Origin: Ptiloglossa arizonensis
Lineage: Eukaryota; Arthropoda; Insecta; Hymenoptera; Colletidae
DNA length: 64,000 bases
Assembly (NCBI RefSeq): GCF_051014685.1
Contig: NW_027478538.1
Coordinates: forward strand, 186,001-250,000
Direction: 5' to 3'
Made by a program: the position numbers and the translations under genes
The notes under the pieces: generated by a model
Databases searched by the model: none
Seen by the model: the letters and a program-made list of their open reading frames with translations, nothing else
Told to the model about the DNA's origin: nothing
Part shown: piece by piece, positions 1 through 12,000 of the stretch
How positions within the stretch are numbered: the stretch's first letter is position 1
How the letters are laid out: each line of letters starts with the position of its first letter

Positions 1-2239
1 TCTTTCTTCGTTACTCCGGTTCTTTCTTCGTTTCTCCGTTTCCTTCTTCGTTTCTTCGTTTCTTACTTCGTTTCTCCGTTTCTTTGTACGTTTCTCCGTC
101 TCTTTCTTTGTTTCTCCGTTTATTTCTTCGTTTCTCCATTTATTTCTCCGTTTCTACGTTTCTTTCTTCGTTTCTCCGTTAATTTGTTCGCTTCTTCGTT
201 TCTTTGTTCGTTTCTCCGTTTCTTTCTTCGCTTCTCTGTTTCTTTCATTATTTCTCCGTTTCTTTCTTCGTTTCTCCGTTTCTTTCTTCGTTTCTCCGTT
301 TCTTTCTTCGTTTCTCCGTTTCTTTGTTCGTTTCTCCGTTTCTTTGTTCGTTTCTCCGTTTCTTTCTTCGCTTCTCCGTTTCTTTCATTGTTTCTCCGTT
401 TCTTTCTTCGTTTCTCCGTTTATTTCTTCGTTTCTCCGTTTCATTCTGCGTTTCTGCGTTTCATTGTTCGTTTCTCTGTTTCTTTCTTCGTTTCTCCGTT
501 TCTTTCTCCGTTTCTCGGTTTATTTATCCGTTTCTCCGTTTCTTTCGTCGTTTCTCAGTTTCTTTCTTCGTTTCTCCGTTTCTTTCTTCGTTTCTCCGTT
601 TCTTTCTCCGTTTCTCCGTTTCTTTGTTCGTTTCTCCGTTTCTTTCTTCGTTTCTTTCTTCGTTTCTCCGTTTCTTTGATCGTTTCTTTCTTCGTTTCTC
701 CGTTTCTTTCTTCGTTTCTCCGTTTCTTTCTTCGTTTCTCCATTTATTTGTCCGTTTCTCCGTTTCTTTGTTCGTTTCTCCGTTTCTTTGTTCGTTTCTC
801 CGTTTCTTTCTTCGCTTCTCCGTTTCTTTCATCGTTTCTCCGTTTCTTTCATCGTTTCTCCGTTTCTTTGTTCGTTTCTCCGTTTCTTTCATCGTTCCTC
901 CGTTTCTTCCTTCGTTTCTCCGTTTCTTTGTTCGTTTCTCCGTTTATTTCTTCGTTTCTCCATTTATTTCTCCGTTTTCCGTTCCTTTCTTCGTTACTCC
1001 GGTTCTTTCTTCGTTTCTCCGTTTCCTTCTTCGTTTCTTCGTTTCTTTCTTCGTTTCTCCGTTTCTTTGTTCGTTTCTACGTCTCTTTCTTCGTTTCTCC
1101 GTTTATTTCTTCGTTTCTCCATTTATTTCTCCGTTTCTCCGTTTCTTTCTTCGTTTCTCCGTTAATTTGTTCGCTTCTTCGTTTCTTTGTTCGTTTCTCC
1201 GTTTCTTTCTTCGCTTCTCCGTTTCTTTCATTATTTCTCCGTTTCTTTCTTCGTTTCTCCGTTTCTTTCTTCGTTTCTCCGTTTCTTTCTTCGTTTCTCC
1301 GTTTCTTTGTTCGTTTCTCCGTTTCTTTGTTCGTTTCTCCGTTTCTTTCTTCGCTTCTCCGTTTCTTTCATTGTTTCTCCGTTTCTTTCTTCGTTTCTCC
1401 GTTTATTTCTTCGTTTCTCCGTTTGATTCTGCGTTTCAGCGTTTCATTGTTCGTTTCTCTGTTTCTTTCTTCGTTTCTCCGTTTCTTTCTCCGTTTCTCG
1501 GTTTATTTATCCGTTTCTCCGTTTCTTTCGTCGTTTCTCTGTTTCTTTCTTCGTTTCTCGGTTTCTTTCTTCGTTTCTCCGTTTCTTTCTCCGTTTCTCC
1601 GTTTCTTTGTTCGTTTCTCCGTTTCTTTCTTCGTTTCTTTCTTCGTTTCTCCGTTTCTTTGTTCGTTTCTTTCTTCGTTTCTCCGTTTCTTTCTTCGTTT
1701 CTCCGTTTCTTTCTTCGTTTCTCCATTTATTTGTCCGTTTCTCGGTTTCTTTGTTCGTTTCTCCGTTTCTTTGTTCGTTTCTCCGTTTCTTTCTTCGTTT
1801 CTCCGTTTATTTATTCGTTTCTCCGTTTCATTCTGCGTTTCTGCGTTTCATTGTTCGTTTCTCTGTTTCTTTCTTCGTTTCTCCGTTTCTTTCTCCGTTT
1901 CTCGGTTTATTCATTCGTTTCTCCGTTTCTTTCTTCGCTTCTCTGTTTCTTTCTCCGTTTCTCGGTTTATTTATTCGTTCCTCCGTTTCTTTCTTCGTTT
2001 CTCCGTTTCATTGTTCGTTTCTCCGTTTCTTTCTTAGTTTCTCCGTTTCTTTCTTCGTTTCTCCGTTTCTTTCTTCGTTTCTTCGCTTCTTTCTTCGTTT
2101 CCCCGTTTATTTCTTCGTTTCTCCGTTTCTTTCTTCGTTTCTCCATTTCTTTCTCCGTTTCTCCGTTTCTTTGTCCGTTTCTCCGTTTCCTTGTTCGTTT
2201 CTCCGTTTCTTTGTTCGTTTCTTCGTTTCTTTCTTCGTT
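1..2239 (+). repeat. Satellite segment duplicated at 14880-17118
   Basis: This part of the array matches 14880-17118 unit by unit, at a constant offset of 14879 bp. Shared rare variants include GTTAATTTG near 180, ATTATTTCTCC near 248 and TTTATTTATCCG near 524. Within the block, about 1-860 and about 980-1800 are themselves related copies. The two long copies separate near 2240, where this one enters an irregular patch. I judged identity by eye, so a percentage is not given. Confidence 0.75.
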
Positions 2240-2450
2240 TTCCCCGTTTATTTCTTCGTTTCTCCGTTTCTTTCTTCGTTTCTCCTTTCTTCGTTTCTCC
2301 GTTTCTTTCTTCGTTTCTCCGTTTCTTTCGTTCTCGTTTCTTCGTTTCTTTCTTTCTCCGTTTCTCGTTTCTTTCTTCGTTTCTCCGTTTCTTTCTTCGT
2401 TTCTCCGTTTCTTCGTTCTCCGTTTCTTCTCCGTTTCTTTCTTCGTTTCT
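2226..2450 (+). repeat. Register-broken, indel-rich satellite patch
   Basis: Here the 20-bp register is lost. Halves are shortened or fused (TTTCTCCTTTCTTCG, TTTCGTTCTCG, TTCTTCGTTCTCCG, TTCTTCTCCG) and several units lack one to a few bases. The related copy at about 17110 continues in regular register. The patch sits at the junction between the 1-2239 block and the block that begins near 2450. It could be a recombination scar or a local consensus error in assembly. Confidence 0.6.
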
Positions 2451-2689
2451 CCGTTTCTTTTTTCGTTTCTCCGTTTCTTTCTTCGTTTCTCTGTTTATTT
2501 CTTCGTTTCTCCATTTATTTCTCCGTTTCTCGGTTTCTTTCTTCGTTTCTCCGTTTCTTTGTTCGTTTCTCCGTTTCTTTCTTCGTTTCTTCATTTCTTT
2601 CTTCGTTTCTCCGTTTATTTCTTCGTTTCTTCGTTTCTTTCTTCGTTTCTTCATTTCTTTCTTCGTTTCTCCGTTTCTTTCTTCGTTTC

Positions 2690-5600
2690 TCCGTTTCTTT
2701 CTTCGTTTCTCCGTTTCATTCTTCGTAACTCCGTTTCTTTCTAGGTTTCTCCGTTTCTTTCTTCGATTCTCCGTTTCGTTCTTCGTTTCTCCGCTTCCTT
2801 GTTCGTTTCTCCGTTTATTTCTACGTTTCTCCATTTATATCTCCGTTTCATTCTTCGTTTCTCCGTTTCTTTCTTCGTTTCTCCGTTTCTTTCTTCGTTT
2901 CTCCGTTTCCTTCTTCGTTTCTGCGTTTTTTTCTTCGTTTCTCCGTTTCTTTCTTCGTTTCTCCGTTTCTTTCTTCGTTTCTCCGTTTCTTTCTTCGTTT
3001 CTCCGTTTATTTCTTCGTTTCTCCTTTTATTTCTCCGTTCCTCCGTTTCTTTCTTCGGGTCTGCGTTTCTTTCTTCGTTTCTCCGTTTCTTTGTTCGTTT
3101 CTCCGTTTCTTTTTCCGTTTCTCGGTTTATTTCTTCGTTTCTCCATTCATTTCTCCGTTTCTTTCTTCGTTTCTCCGTTTCTTTCTTCGTTTCTCTGTTT
3201 CTTTCTTCATTTCTCCGTTTCTTTCATCGTTTCTCCGTTTCTTTCTTCGTGTCTCCGTTTCTTTCTTCATTTCTCGGTTTCTTTCTTCGTTTCTCCGTTT
3301 CTTTGTTCGTTTCTCCGTTTCTTTCTTCGTTTCTCCGATTCTTTCTTCGTTTCTCTGTTTCTTTCTACGTTTCTCCGTTTCTTTCTTCGTTTCTCCGTTT
3401 ATTTCTTCGTTTCTCCATTTCTTTCTCCGTTTCTCCGTTTATTTCTCCGTTTCTCGGTACCTATCTTCGTTACTCCGGTTCTTTCGTCGTTTCTCGGTTT
3501 CTTTCTTCGTTTCTCCGATTCTTTCTTCGTTTCTCCGTTTCTTCCTTCGTTTCTCCGTTTCTTTCTTCGTTTCTCTGTTTATTTCTTCGTTTCTCCATTT
3601 ATTTCTCCGTTTCTCGGTTTCTTTCTTCGTTTCTCCGTTTCTTTGTTCGTTTCTCCGTTTCTTTCTTCGTTTCTTCATTTCTTTCTTCGTTTCTCCGTTT
3701 ATTTCTTCGTTTCTTTCTTCGTTTCTTCATTTCTTTCTTCGTTTCTCCGTTTCTTTGTTCGTTTCTCCGTTTCTTTTTCCGTTTCTCGGTTTATTTCTTC
3801 GTTTCTCCATTCATTTCTCCGTTTCTTTCTTCGTTTCTCCGTTTCTTTCTTCGTTTCTCTGTTTCTTTCTTCATTTCTCCGTTTCTTTCATCGTTTCTCC
3901 GTTTCTTTCTTCGTGTCTCCGTTTCTTTCTTCATTTCTCGGTTTCTTTCTTCGTTTCTCCGTTTCTTTGTTCGTTTCTCCGTTTCTTTCTTCGTTTCTCC
4001 GATTCTTTCTTCGTTTCTCTGTTTCTTTCTACGTTTCTCCGTTTCTTTCTTCGTTTCTCCGTTTCTTTCTTCGTTTCTCCGTTTCTTTCTTCGTTTCTTC
4101 GTTTCTTTCTTCGTTTCTCCGTTTCTTTCTTCGTTTCTCCGTTTATTTCTTCGTTTCTCCATTTCTTTCTCCGTTTCTCCGTTTATTTCTCCGTTTCTCG
4201 GTACCTATCTTCGTTACTCCGGTTCTTTCGTCGTTTCTCGGTTTCTTTCTTCGTTTCTCCGATTCTTTCTTCGTTTCTCCGTTTCTTCCTTCGTTTCTCC
4301 GTTTCTTTCTTCGTTTCTCTGTTTATTTCTTCGTTTCTCCATTTATTTCTCCGTTTCTCGGTTTCTTTCTTCGTTTCTCCGTTTCTTTGTTCGTTTCTCC
4401 GTTTCTTTCTTCGTTTCTTCATTTCTTTCTTCGTTTCTCCGTTTATTTCTTCGTTTCTTTCTTCGTTTCTTCATTTCTTTCTTCGTTTCTCCGTTTCTTT
4501 CTTCGTTTCTCCGTTTCATTCTTCGTTTCTCCGTTTATTTCTACGTTTCTCCATTTATTTCTCCGTTTCTTTCTTCGTTTCTCCGTTTCTTTGTTCGTTT
4601 CTCCGTTTCTTTCTTCGTTTCTCCGTTTCTTTCTTCGTTTCTCCATTTATTTTTCCGATTTTCCGTTTCTTTCTTCGTTTCTCCGTTTCTTTCTTCATTT
4701 CTCCGTTTATTTCTTCGTTCATTTCTTCGTTTCTTCATTTCTTCCTTCGTTTCTCCGTTTCTTTCTTCGTGTCTCCGTTTCTTTCTTCGTTTCTCCGTTT
4801 CTTTCTTCGTTTCTCCGTTTCTTTCTTCGTTTCTCCGTTTCTTTCTTCGTTTCTCCGTTTCTTTCTTCGTTTCTCCGTTTCTTTCTTCGTTTCTCCGTTT
4901 CTTTCTTCGTTTCTCCGTTTCTTTCTTCGTTTCTCCGTTTATTACTTCGTTTCTCCATTTATTTCTCCGTTTCTCGGTTTCTTTGTTCGTTTCTCCGTTT
5001 CTTTGTTCGTTTCTCCGTTTCTTTCTTCGTTTCTTCATTTCTTTCTTCGTTTCTCCGTTTATTTCTTCGTTTCTCCATTTATTTCTCCGTTTCTCGGCTT
5101 CTTTCTTCGCTTCTCCGTTTCTTTCTTCGTTTCTCCGTTTCTTTCTTCGTTTCTCCGTTTCTTTGTTCGTTTCTCCGTTTCTTTCTGCGTTTCATCGTTT
5201 CTTTCTTCGTTACTCCGTTTCTTTCTTCGTTTCTCCGTTTCTTTCCTCGTTTCTGCGTTTCTTTCTTCGTTTCTACGTTTATTTCTGCGTTTCTTTCCTC
5301 GTTTCTCCGTTTCTTTCTTCGTTTCTCCGTTTGCTTGTTCGTTTCTCCACTTATTTCTTCGTTGCTCCATTTATTTCACCTTTTCTCCGTATCTTTCTTC
5401 GTTTCTACGTTTATTTCTTCGTTTCTCCATTTATTTCTCCGTTTCTTTCCTCGTTTCTCCGTTTCTTTCTTTGTTTCTCCGTTTCTTTGCTCGTTTGTCC
5501 GTTTCTTTCTTCGTTTCTCCTTTTCTGTCTTCGTTTCTCCGTTTCTTTCTTCGTCTCTCCGTTTCTTTCTGCGTTTCTTCGTTTCTTTCTTCGTTACTCT

Positions 5601-6060
5601 GTTTCTTTCTTCGTTTCTCCGTTTCTTTCTTCGTTTCTCCGTTTGTTTCTTCGTTTCTCCATTTATTTCTCCGTTTCTCCGTTTCTTTGTTCGTTTCTCC
5701 GTTTCACTGATCGCTTCTCCGTTTCTTTCTCCGTTTCTCGGTTTATTTTTTCGTGTCTCCATTTATTTCTCCGATTCTCCGTTTCTTTCTTCGTTTCTCC
5801 GTTTCTTCCTTCGTTTCTCCGTTTCTTTGTTCGTTTCTCCATTTATTTCGCCGTTTCTCCGTATCTTTCTTCGTTTCTACGTTTATTTCTTCGTTTCTCC
5901 ATTTATTTCTCCGTTTCTTTCCTCGTTTCTCCGTTTCTCTGTTCGTTTCTCCGTTTCCTTGTTCGTTTCTCCGTTTATTTCCTCGTTTCTTCATTTATTT
6001 CTCCGTTTCTCCGTTTCTTTCTTCGTTTCTCCGCTTCCTTCTTCGTTTCTCCGTTTGATT
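2690..6060 (+). repeat. Higher-order satellite block with 744-bp tandem duplication
   Basis: The block begins near a rare variant set (CGTAACTCCG at 2724 followed by TAGG at 2741) and is repeated at about 18230-21680 (offsets 15539 to 15619) and again at about 55755-59570. Inside it, about 3100-3750 and 3845-4495 are adjacent copies at a 744-bp offset. The shared markers are GGTACCTATC, the GTTACTCCGG half-unit and the CTTCATTTC half-units. The same 744-bp pair is present at 19.0-20.1 kb, so the duplication predates the copying of the larger block. Confidence 0.7.
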
Positions 6061-9000
6061 GATCGTTTCTCCGTTTCTTTCTCCGTTTCGCGGTTTATTT
6101 CTTCGTTTCTCCATTTATTTCTCCGATTCTCCGTTTCTTTCTTCGTTTCTCCGTTTCTTTCTTCGTTTCTGCGTTTCTTTCTTCGTCTCTCCGTTTCTTT
6201 GTTCGTTTCTCCGTTTCTTTCTGCGTTTCATCGTTTCTTTGTTCGTTTCACCGTTTCTTTCTTCGTTTCTCCGTTTATTTCTTCGTTTCTCCATTTATTT
6301 CTTCGTTTCTCCTTTTATTTCTCCGTTCCTCCGTTTCTTTCATCGGGTCTGCGTTTCTTTCTTCGTTTCTCCGTTTCTTTGTTCGTTTCTCCGTTTCTCC
6401 GTTTCTTTTTCCGTTTCTCGGTTTATTTCTTCGTTTCTCCATTCATTTCTCCGTTTCTTTCTTCGTTTCTCCGTTTCTGTCTTCGTTTCTCCGTTTCTTT
6501 CTTCATTTCTCCGTTTCCTTCTTCGTTTCTCCGTTTCTTTATTCGTTTCTCCGTTTCTTTTTCCGTTTCTCGGTTTATTTCTTCGTTTCTCCATTTATTT
6601 CTCCGTTTCTTTCTTCGTTTCACCGTTTCTTTCTTCGTTTCTCCGTTTCTTTCTTCATTTCTCCGTTTCTTTCATCGTTTCTCCGTTTCTTTCTTCGTGT
6701 CTCCGTTTCTTTCTTCGTTTCTCCGTTTCTTTCTTCGTTTCTCCGTTTATTTCTTCGTTTCTCCATTTATTTCTCCGTTTCTCGGTTTCTTTCTTCGTAT
6801 CTCCGTTTCTTCTACGTTTCTCCGTTTCTTTCTTCGTTTCTCCGATTCTTTCTTCGTTTCTCCGTTTCTTTCTTCGTTTCTCCGTTTCTTTCTTCGTTTC
6901 TCCGTTTCTTTCTTCGTTTCTCTGTTTATTTCTTCGTTTCTCCATTTATTTCTCCGTTTCTCGGTTTCTTTCTTCGTTTCTCCGTTTCTTTGTTCGTTTC
7001 TCCGTTTCTTTCTTCGTTTCTTCATTTCTTTCTTCGTTTCTCCGTTTCTTTCTTCGTTTCTCCGTTTCTTCCTTCGTTTCTCCGTTTCTTTGTGCGTTTC
7101 TCCGTTTCTTTGTTCGTTTCTCCGTTTCTTTCTTCGTTTCTCCGTTTCTTTGTTCGTTTCTCCGTTTCTTTGTTCGTTTCTCTGTTTCTTTCTTCGTTTC
7201 TCCGTTTCTTTCTTCGTTTCTCCGTTTCTTTCTTTGCTTCTCCGTTTGTTTCTTCGTTTCTCCATTTATTTCTCCGTTTCTCCGTTTCTTTCTTCGTTAC
7301 TCCGGTTCTTTCTTCGTTTCTCCGTTTGTTTCTTCGTTTCTCCATTTATTTCTCCGTTTCTCCGTTTCTTTCTTCGTTACTCCGGTTCTTTCTTCGTTTC
7401 TCCGTTTCTTTATTCGTTTCTCCGTTTCTTTCTTCGTTTCTCCGTTTGTTCCTTCGTTTCTCTGTTTCTTTGTTCGTTTCTCCGTTTCTTTCTTCGTTTC
7501 TCCGTTTCTTTCTTCGTTTCTGCTTTCTTTCTTCGTTTCTCCGTTTCTTTCTTCGTTTCTCCGCTTCCTTCTTCGTTTCTCCGTTTGATTGATCGTTTCT
7601 CCGTTTCTTTCTCCGTTTCGCGGTTTATTTCTTCGTTTCTCCATTTATTTCTCCGATTCTCCGTTTCTTTCTTCGTTTCTCCGTTTCTTTCTTCGTTTCT
7701 GCGTTTCTTTCTTCGTCTCTCCGTTTCTTTGTTCGTTTCTCCGTTTCTTTCTGCGTTTCATCGTTTCTTTGTTCGTTTCACCGTTTCTTTCTTCGTTTCT
7801 CCGTTTATTTCTTCGTTTCTCCATTTATTTCTTCGTTTCTCCTTTTATTTCTCCGTTCCTCCGTTTCTTTCATCGGGTCTGCGTTTCTTTCTTCGTTTCT
7901 CCGTTTCTTTGTTCGTTTCTCCGTTTCTCCGTTTCTTTTTCCGTTTCTCGGTTTATTTCTTCGTTTCTCCATTCATTTCTCCGTTTCTTTCTTCGTTTCT
8001 CCGTTTCTGTCTTCGTTTCTCCGTTTCTTTCTTCATTTCTCCGTTTCCTTCTTCGTTTCTCCGTTTCTTTTTTCGTTTCTCCGTTTCTTTTTCCGTTTCT
8101 CGGTTTATTTCTTCGTTTCTCCATTTATTTCTTCGTTTCTCCGTTTCTTTCTTCGCTTCTCCGTTTGTTTCTTCGTTTCTCCATTTATTTCTCCGTTTCT
8201 CCGTTTCTTTCATCGTTTCTCCGTTTCTTTCTTCGTGTCTCCGTTTCTTTCTTCGTTTCTCCGTTTCTTTCTTCGTTTCTCCGTTTATTTCTTCGTTTCT
8301 CCATTTATTTCTCCGTTTCTCGGTTTCTTTCTTCGTATCTCCGTTTCTTTCTACGTTTCTCCGTTTCTTTCTTCGTTTCTCCGATTCTTTCTTCGTTTCT
8401 CCGTTTCTTTCTTCGTTTCTCCGTTTCTTTCTTCGTTTCTCCGTTTCTTTCTTCGTTTCTCTGTTTATTTCTTCGTTTCTCCATTTATTTCTCCGTTTCT
8501 CGGTTTCTTTCTTCGTTTCTCCGTTTCTTTGTTCGTTTCTCCGTTTCTTTCTTCGTTTCTTCATTTCTTTCTTCGTTTCTCCGTTTCTTTCTTCGTTTCT
8601 CCGTTTCTTCCTTCGTTTCTCCGTTTCTTTGTGCGTTTCTCCGTTTCTTTGTTCGTTTCTCCGTTTCTTTCTTCGTTTCTCCGTTTCTTTGTTCGTTTCT
8701 CCGTTTCTTTGTTCGTTTCTCTGTTTCTTTCTTCGTTTCTCCGTTTCTTTCTTCGTTTCTCCGTTTCTTTCTTCGTTTCTCCGTTTCTATCTTCGTTTCT
8801 CGGTTTCTTTCTTCGTTTCTCCGTTTCTTTCTTCGTTTCTCCGTTTCTTTCTTCGTTTCTCCGTTTCTTTCTTCGTTTCTCCGTTTCTTTGCTCGTTTCT
8901 CCGTTTCTTTCTTCGTGTCTTCGTTTCTTTCTTCGTTACTCTGTTTCGTTCTTCGTTTCTCCGTTTCTTTCTTCGTTTCTCCGTTTCTTTCTTCGCTTCT

Positions 9001-12000
9001 CCGTTTGTTTCTTCGTTTCTCCATTTATTTCTCCGTTTCTCCGTTTCTTTCTTCGTTACTCCGGTTCTTTCTTCGTTTCTCCGTTTCTTTATTCGTTTCT
9101 CCGTTTCTTTCTTCGTTTCTCCGTTTCTATCTTCGTTTCTCGGTTTCTTTCTTCGTTTCTCCGTTTCTTTCTTCGTTTCTCCGTTTCTTTCTTCGTTTCT
9201 CCGTTTCTTTCTTCGTTTCTGCGTTTCTTTGCTCGTTTCTCCGTTTCTTTCTTCGTGTCTTCGTTTCTTTCTTCGTTACTCTGTTTCGTTCTTCGTTTCT
9301 CCGTTTCTTTCTTCGTTTCTCCGTTTCTTTCTTCGCTTCTCCGTTTGTTTCTTCGTTTCTCCATTTATTTCTCCGTTTCTCCGTTTCTTTCTTCGTTACT
9401 CCGGTTCTTTCTTCGTTTCTCCGTTTCTTTATTCGTTTCTCCGTTTCTTTCTTCGTTTCTCCGTTTCTTCCTTCGTTTCTCTGTTTCTTTGTTCGTTTCT
9501 CCGTTTCTTTCTTCGTTTCTCCGTTTCTTTCTTCGTTTCTGCTTTCTTTCCTCGTTTCTCCGTTTCTTTCTTCGTTTCTCCGCTTCCTTCTTCGTTTCTC
9601 CGTTTCTTTTTTCGTTTCTCCGTTTCTTTTTCCGTTTCTCGGTTTATTTCTTCGTTTCTCCATTTATTTCTCCGTTTCTTTCTTCGTTTCACCGTTTCTT
9701 TCTTCGTTTCTCCGTTTATTTCTTCGTTTCTCCATTTATTTCTTCGTTTCTCCTTTTATTTCTCCGTTCCTCCGTTTCTTTCATCGGGTCTGCGTTTCTT
9801 TCTTCGCTTCTCCGTTTCTTTGTTCGTTTCTCCGTTTCTTTTTCCGTTTCTCGGTTTATTTCTTCGTTTCTCCATTCATTTCTCCGTTTCTTTCTTCGTT
9901 TCTCCGTTTCTGTCTTCGTTTCTCCGTTTCTTTCTTCATTTCTCCGTTTCCTTCTTCGTTTCTCCGTTTCTTTTTTCGTTTCTCCGTTTCTTTTTCCGTT
10001 TCTCGGTTTATTTCTTCGTTTCTCCATTTATTTCTCCGTTTCTTTCTTCGTTTCACCGTTTCTTTCTTCGTTTCTCTGTTTCTTTCTTCATTTCTCCGTT
10101 TCTTTCATCGTTTCTCCGTTTCTTTCTTCGTGTCTCCGTTTCTTTCTTCGTTTCTCCGTTTCTTTCTTCGTTTCTCCGTTTATTTCTTCGTTTCTCCATT
10201 TATTTCTCCGTTTCTCGGTTTCTTTCTTCGTATCTCCGTTTCTTTCTACGTTTCTCCGTTTCTTTCTTCGTTTCTCCGTTTCTTTCTTCGTTTCTCCGTT
10301 TCTTTCTTCGTTTCTCCGTTTCTTTCTTCGTTTCTCCGTTTATTTCTTCGTTTCTCCATTTATTTCTCCGTTTCTCGGTTTCTTTCTTCGTATCTCCGTT
10401 TCTTTCTACGTTTCTCCGTTTCTTTCTTCGTTTCTCCGTTTCTTTGTTCGTTTCTCCGTTTCTTTCTTCGTTTCTTCATTTCTTTCTTCGTTTCTCCGTT
10501 TATTTCTTCGCTTCTTCGTTTCTTTCTTCGTTTCTTCATTTCTTTCTTCGTTTCTCCGTTTCTTTCTTCGTTTCTCCGTTTCTTTCTTCGTTTCTCCGTT
10601 TCATTCTTCGTAACTCCGTTTCTTTGTAGGTTTCTCCGTTTCTTTCTTCGATTCTCCGTTTCGTTCTTCGTTTCTCCGCTTCCTTGTTCGTTTCTCCGTT
10701 TATTTCTACGTTTCTCCATTTATATCTCCGTTTCATTCTTCGTTTCTCCGTTTCTTTCTTCGTTTCTCCGTTTCTTTCTTCGTTTCTCCGTTTATTTCTT
10801 CGTTTCTCCATTTATTTCTTCGTTTCTCCTTTTATTTCTCCGTTCCTCCGTTTCTTTCTTCGGGTCTGCGTTTCTTTCTTCGTTTCTCCGTTTCTTTGTT
10901 CGTTTCTCCGTTTCTTTCTTCGTTTCTCCGTTTCTTTCTTCATTTCTCCGTTTCTTTCATCGTTTCTCCGTTTCTTTCTTCGTGTCTCCGTTTCTTTCTT
11001 CGTTTCTCCGTTTCTTTCGCGTTTCTCCGTTTATTTCTTCGTTTCTCCATTTATTTCTCCGATTCTCCGTTTCTTTCTTCGTTTCTCCGTTTCTTTCTTC
11101 GTTTCTGCGTTTCTTTCTTCGTCTCTCCGTTTCTTTGTTCGTTTCTCCGTTTCTTTCTGCGTTTCATCGTTTCTTTGTTCGTTTCACCGTTTCTTTCTTC
11201 GTTTCTCCGTTTATTTCTTCGTTTCTCCATTTATTTCTTCGTTTCTCCTTTTATTTCTCCGTTCCTCCGTTTCTTTCATCGGGTCTGCGTTTCTTTCTTC
11301 GTTTCTCCGTTTCTTTGTTCGTTTCTCCGTTTCTCCGTTTCTTTTTCCGTTTGTCGGTTTATTTCTTCGTTTCTCCATTCATTTCTCCGTTTCTTTCTTC
11401 GTTTCTCCGTTTCTGTCTTCGTTTCTCCGTTTCTTTCTTCATTTCTCCGTTTCCTTCTTCGTTTCTCCGTTTCTTTTTTCGTTTCTCCGTTTCTTTTTCC
11501 GTTTCTCGGTTTATTTCTTCGTTTCTCCATTTATTTCTCCGTTTCTTTCTTCGTTTCACCGTTTCTTTCTTCGTTTCTCCGTTTCTTTCTTCATTTCTCC
11601 GTTTCTTTCATCGTTTCTCCGTTTCTTTCTTCGTGTCTCCGTTTCTTTCTTCGTTTCTCCGTTTCTTTCTTCGTTTCTCCGTTTATTTCTTCGTTTCTCC
11701 ATTTATTTCTCCGTTTCTCGGTTTCTTTCTTCGTATCTCCGTTTCTTTCTACGTTTCTCCGTTTCTTTCTTCGTTTCTCCGTTTCTTTCTTCGTTTCTCC
11801 GTTTCTTTCTTCGTTTCTCCGTTTCTTTCTTCGTTTCTCCGTTTCTTTCTTCGTTTCTCTGTTTATTTCTTCGTTTCTCCATTTATTTCTCCGTTTCTCG
11901 GTTTCTTTCTTCGTTTCTCCGTTTCTTTGTTCGTTTCTCCGTTTCTTTCTTCGTTTCTTCATTTCTTTCTTCGTTTCTCCGTTTCTTTCTTCGTTTCTCC

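Noticed and set aside
2191..10629. A 2812-codon open frame, and many other frames of hundreds to thousands of codons on both strands
   Set aside because: All are translations of the 20-bp satellite. The same repeat peptide appears in every forward frame, starts are arbitrary, frames end only where a variant monomer creates a stop, and there is no non-repeat domain.
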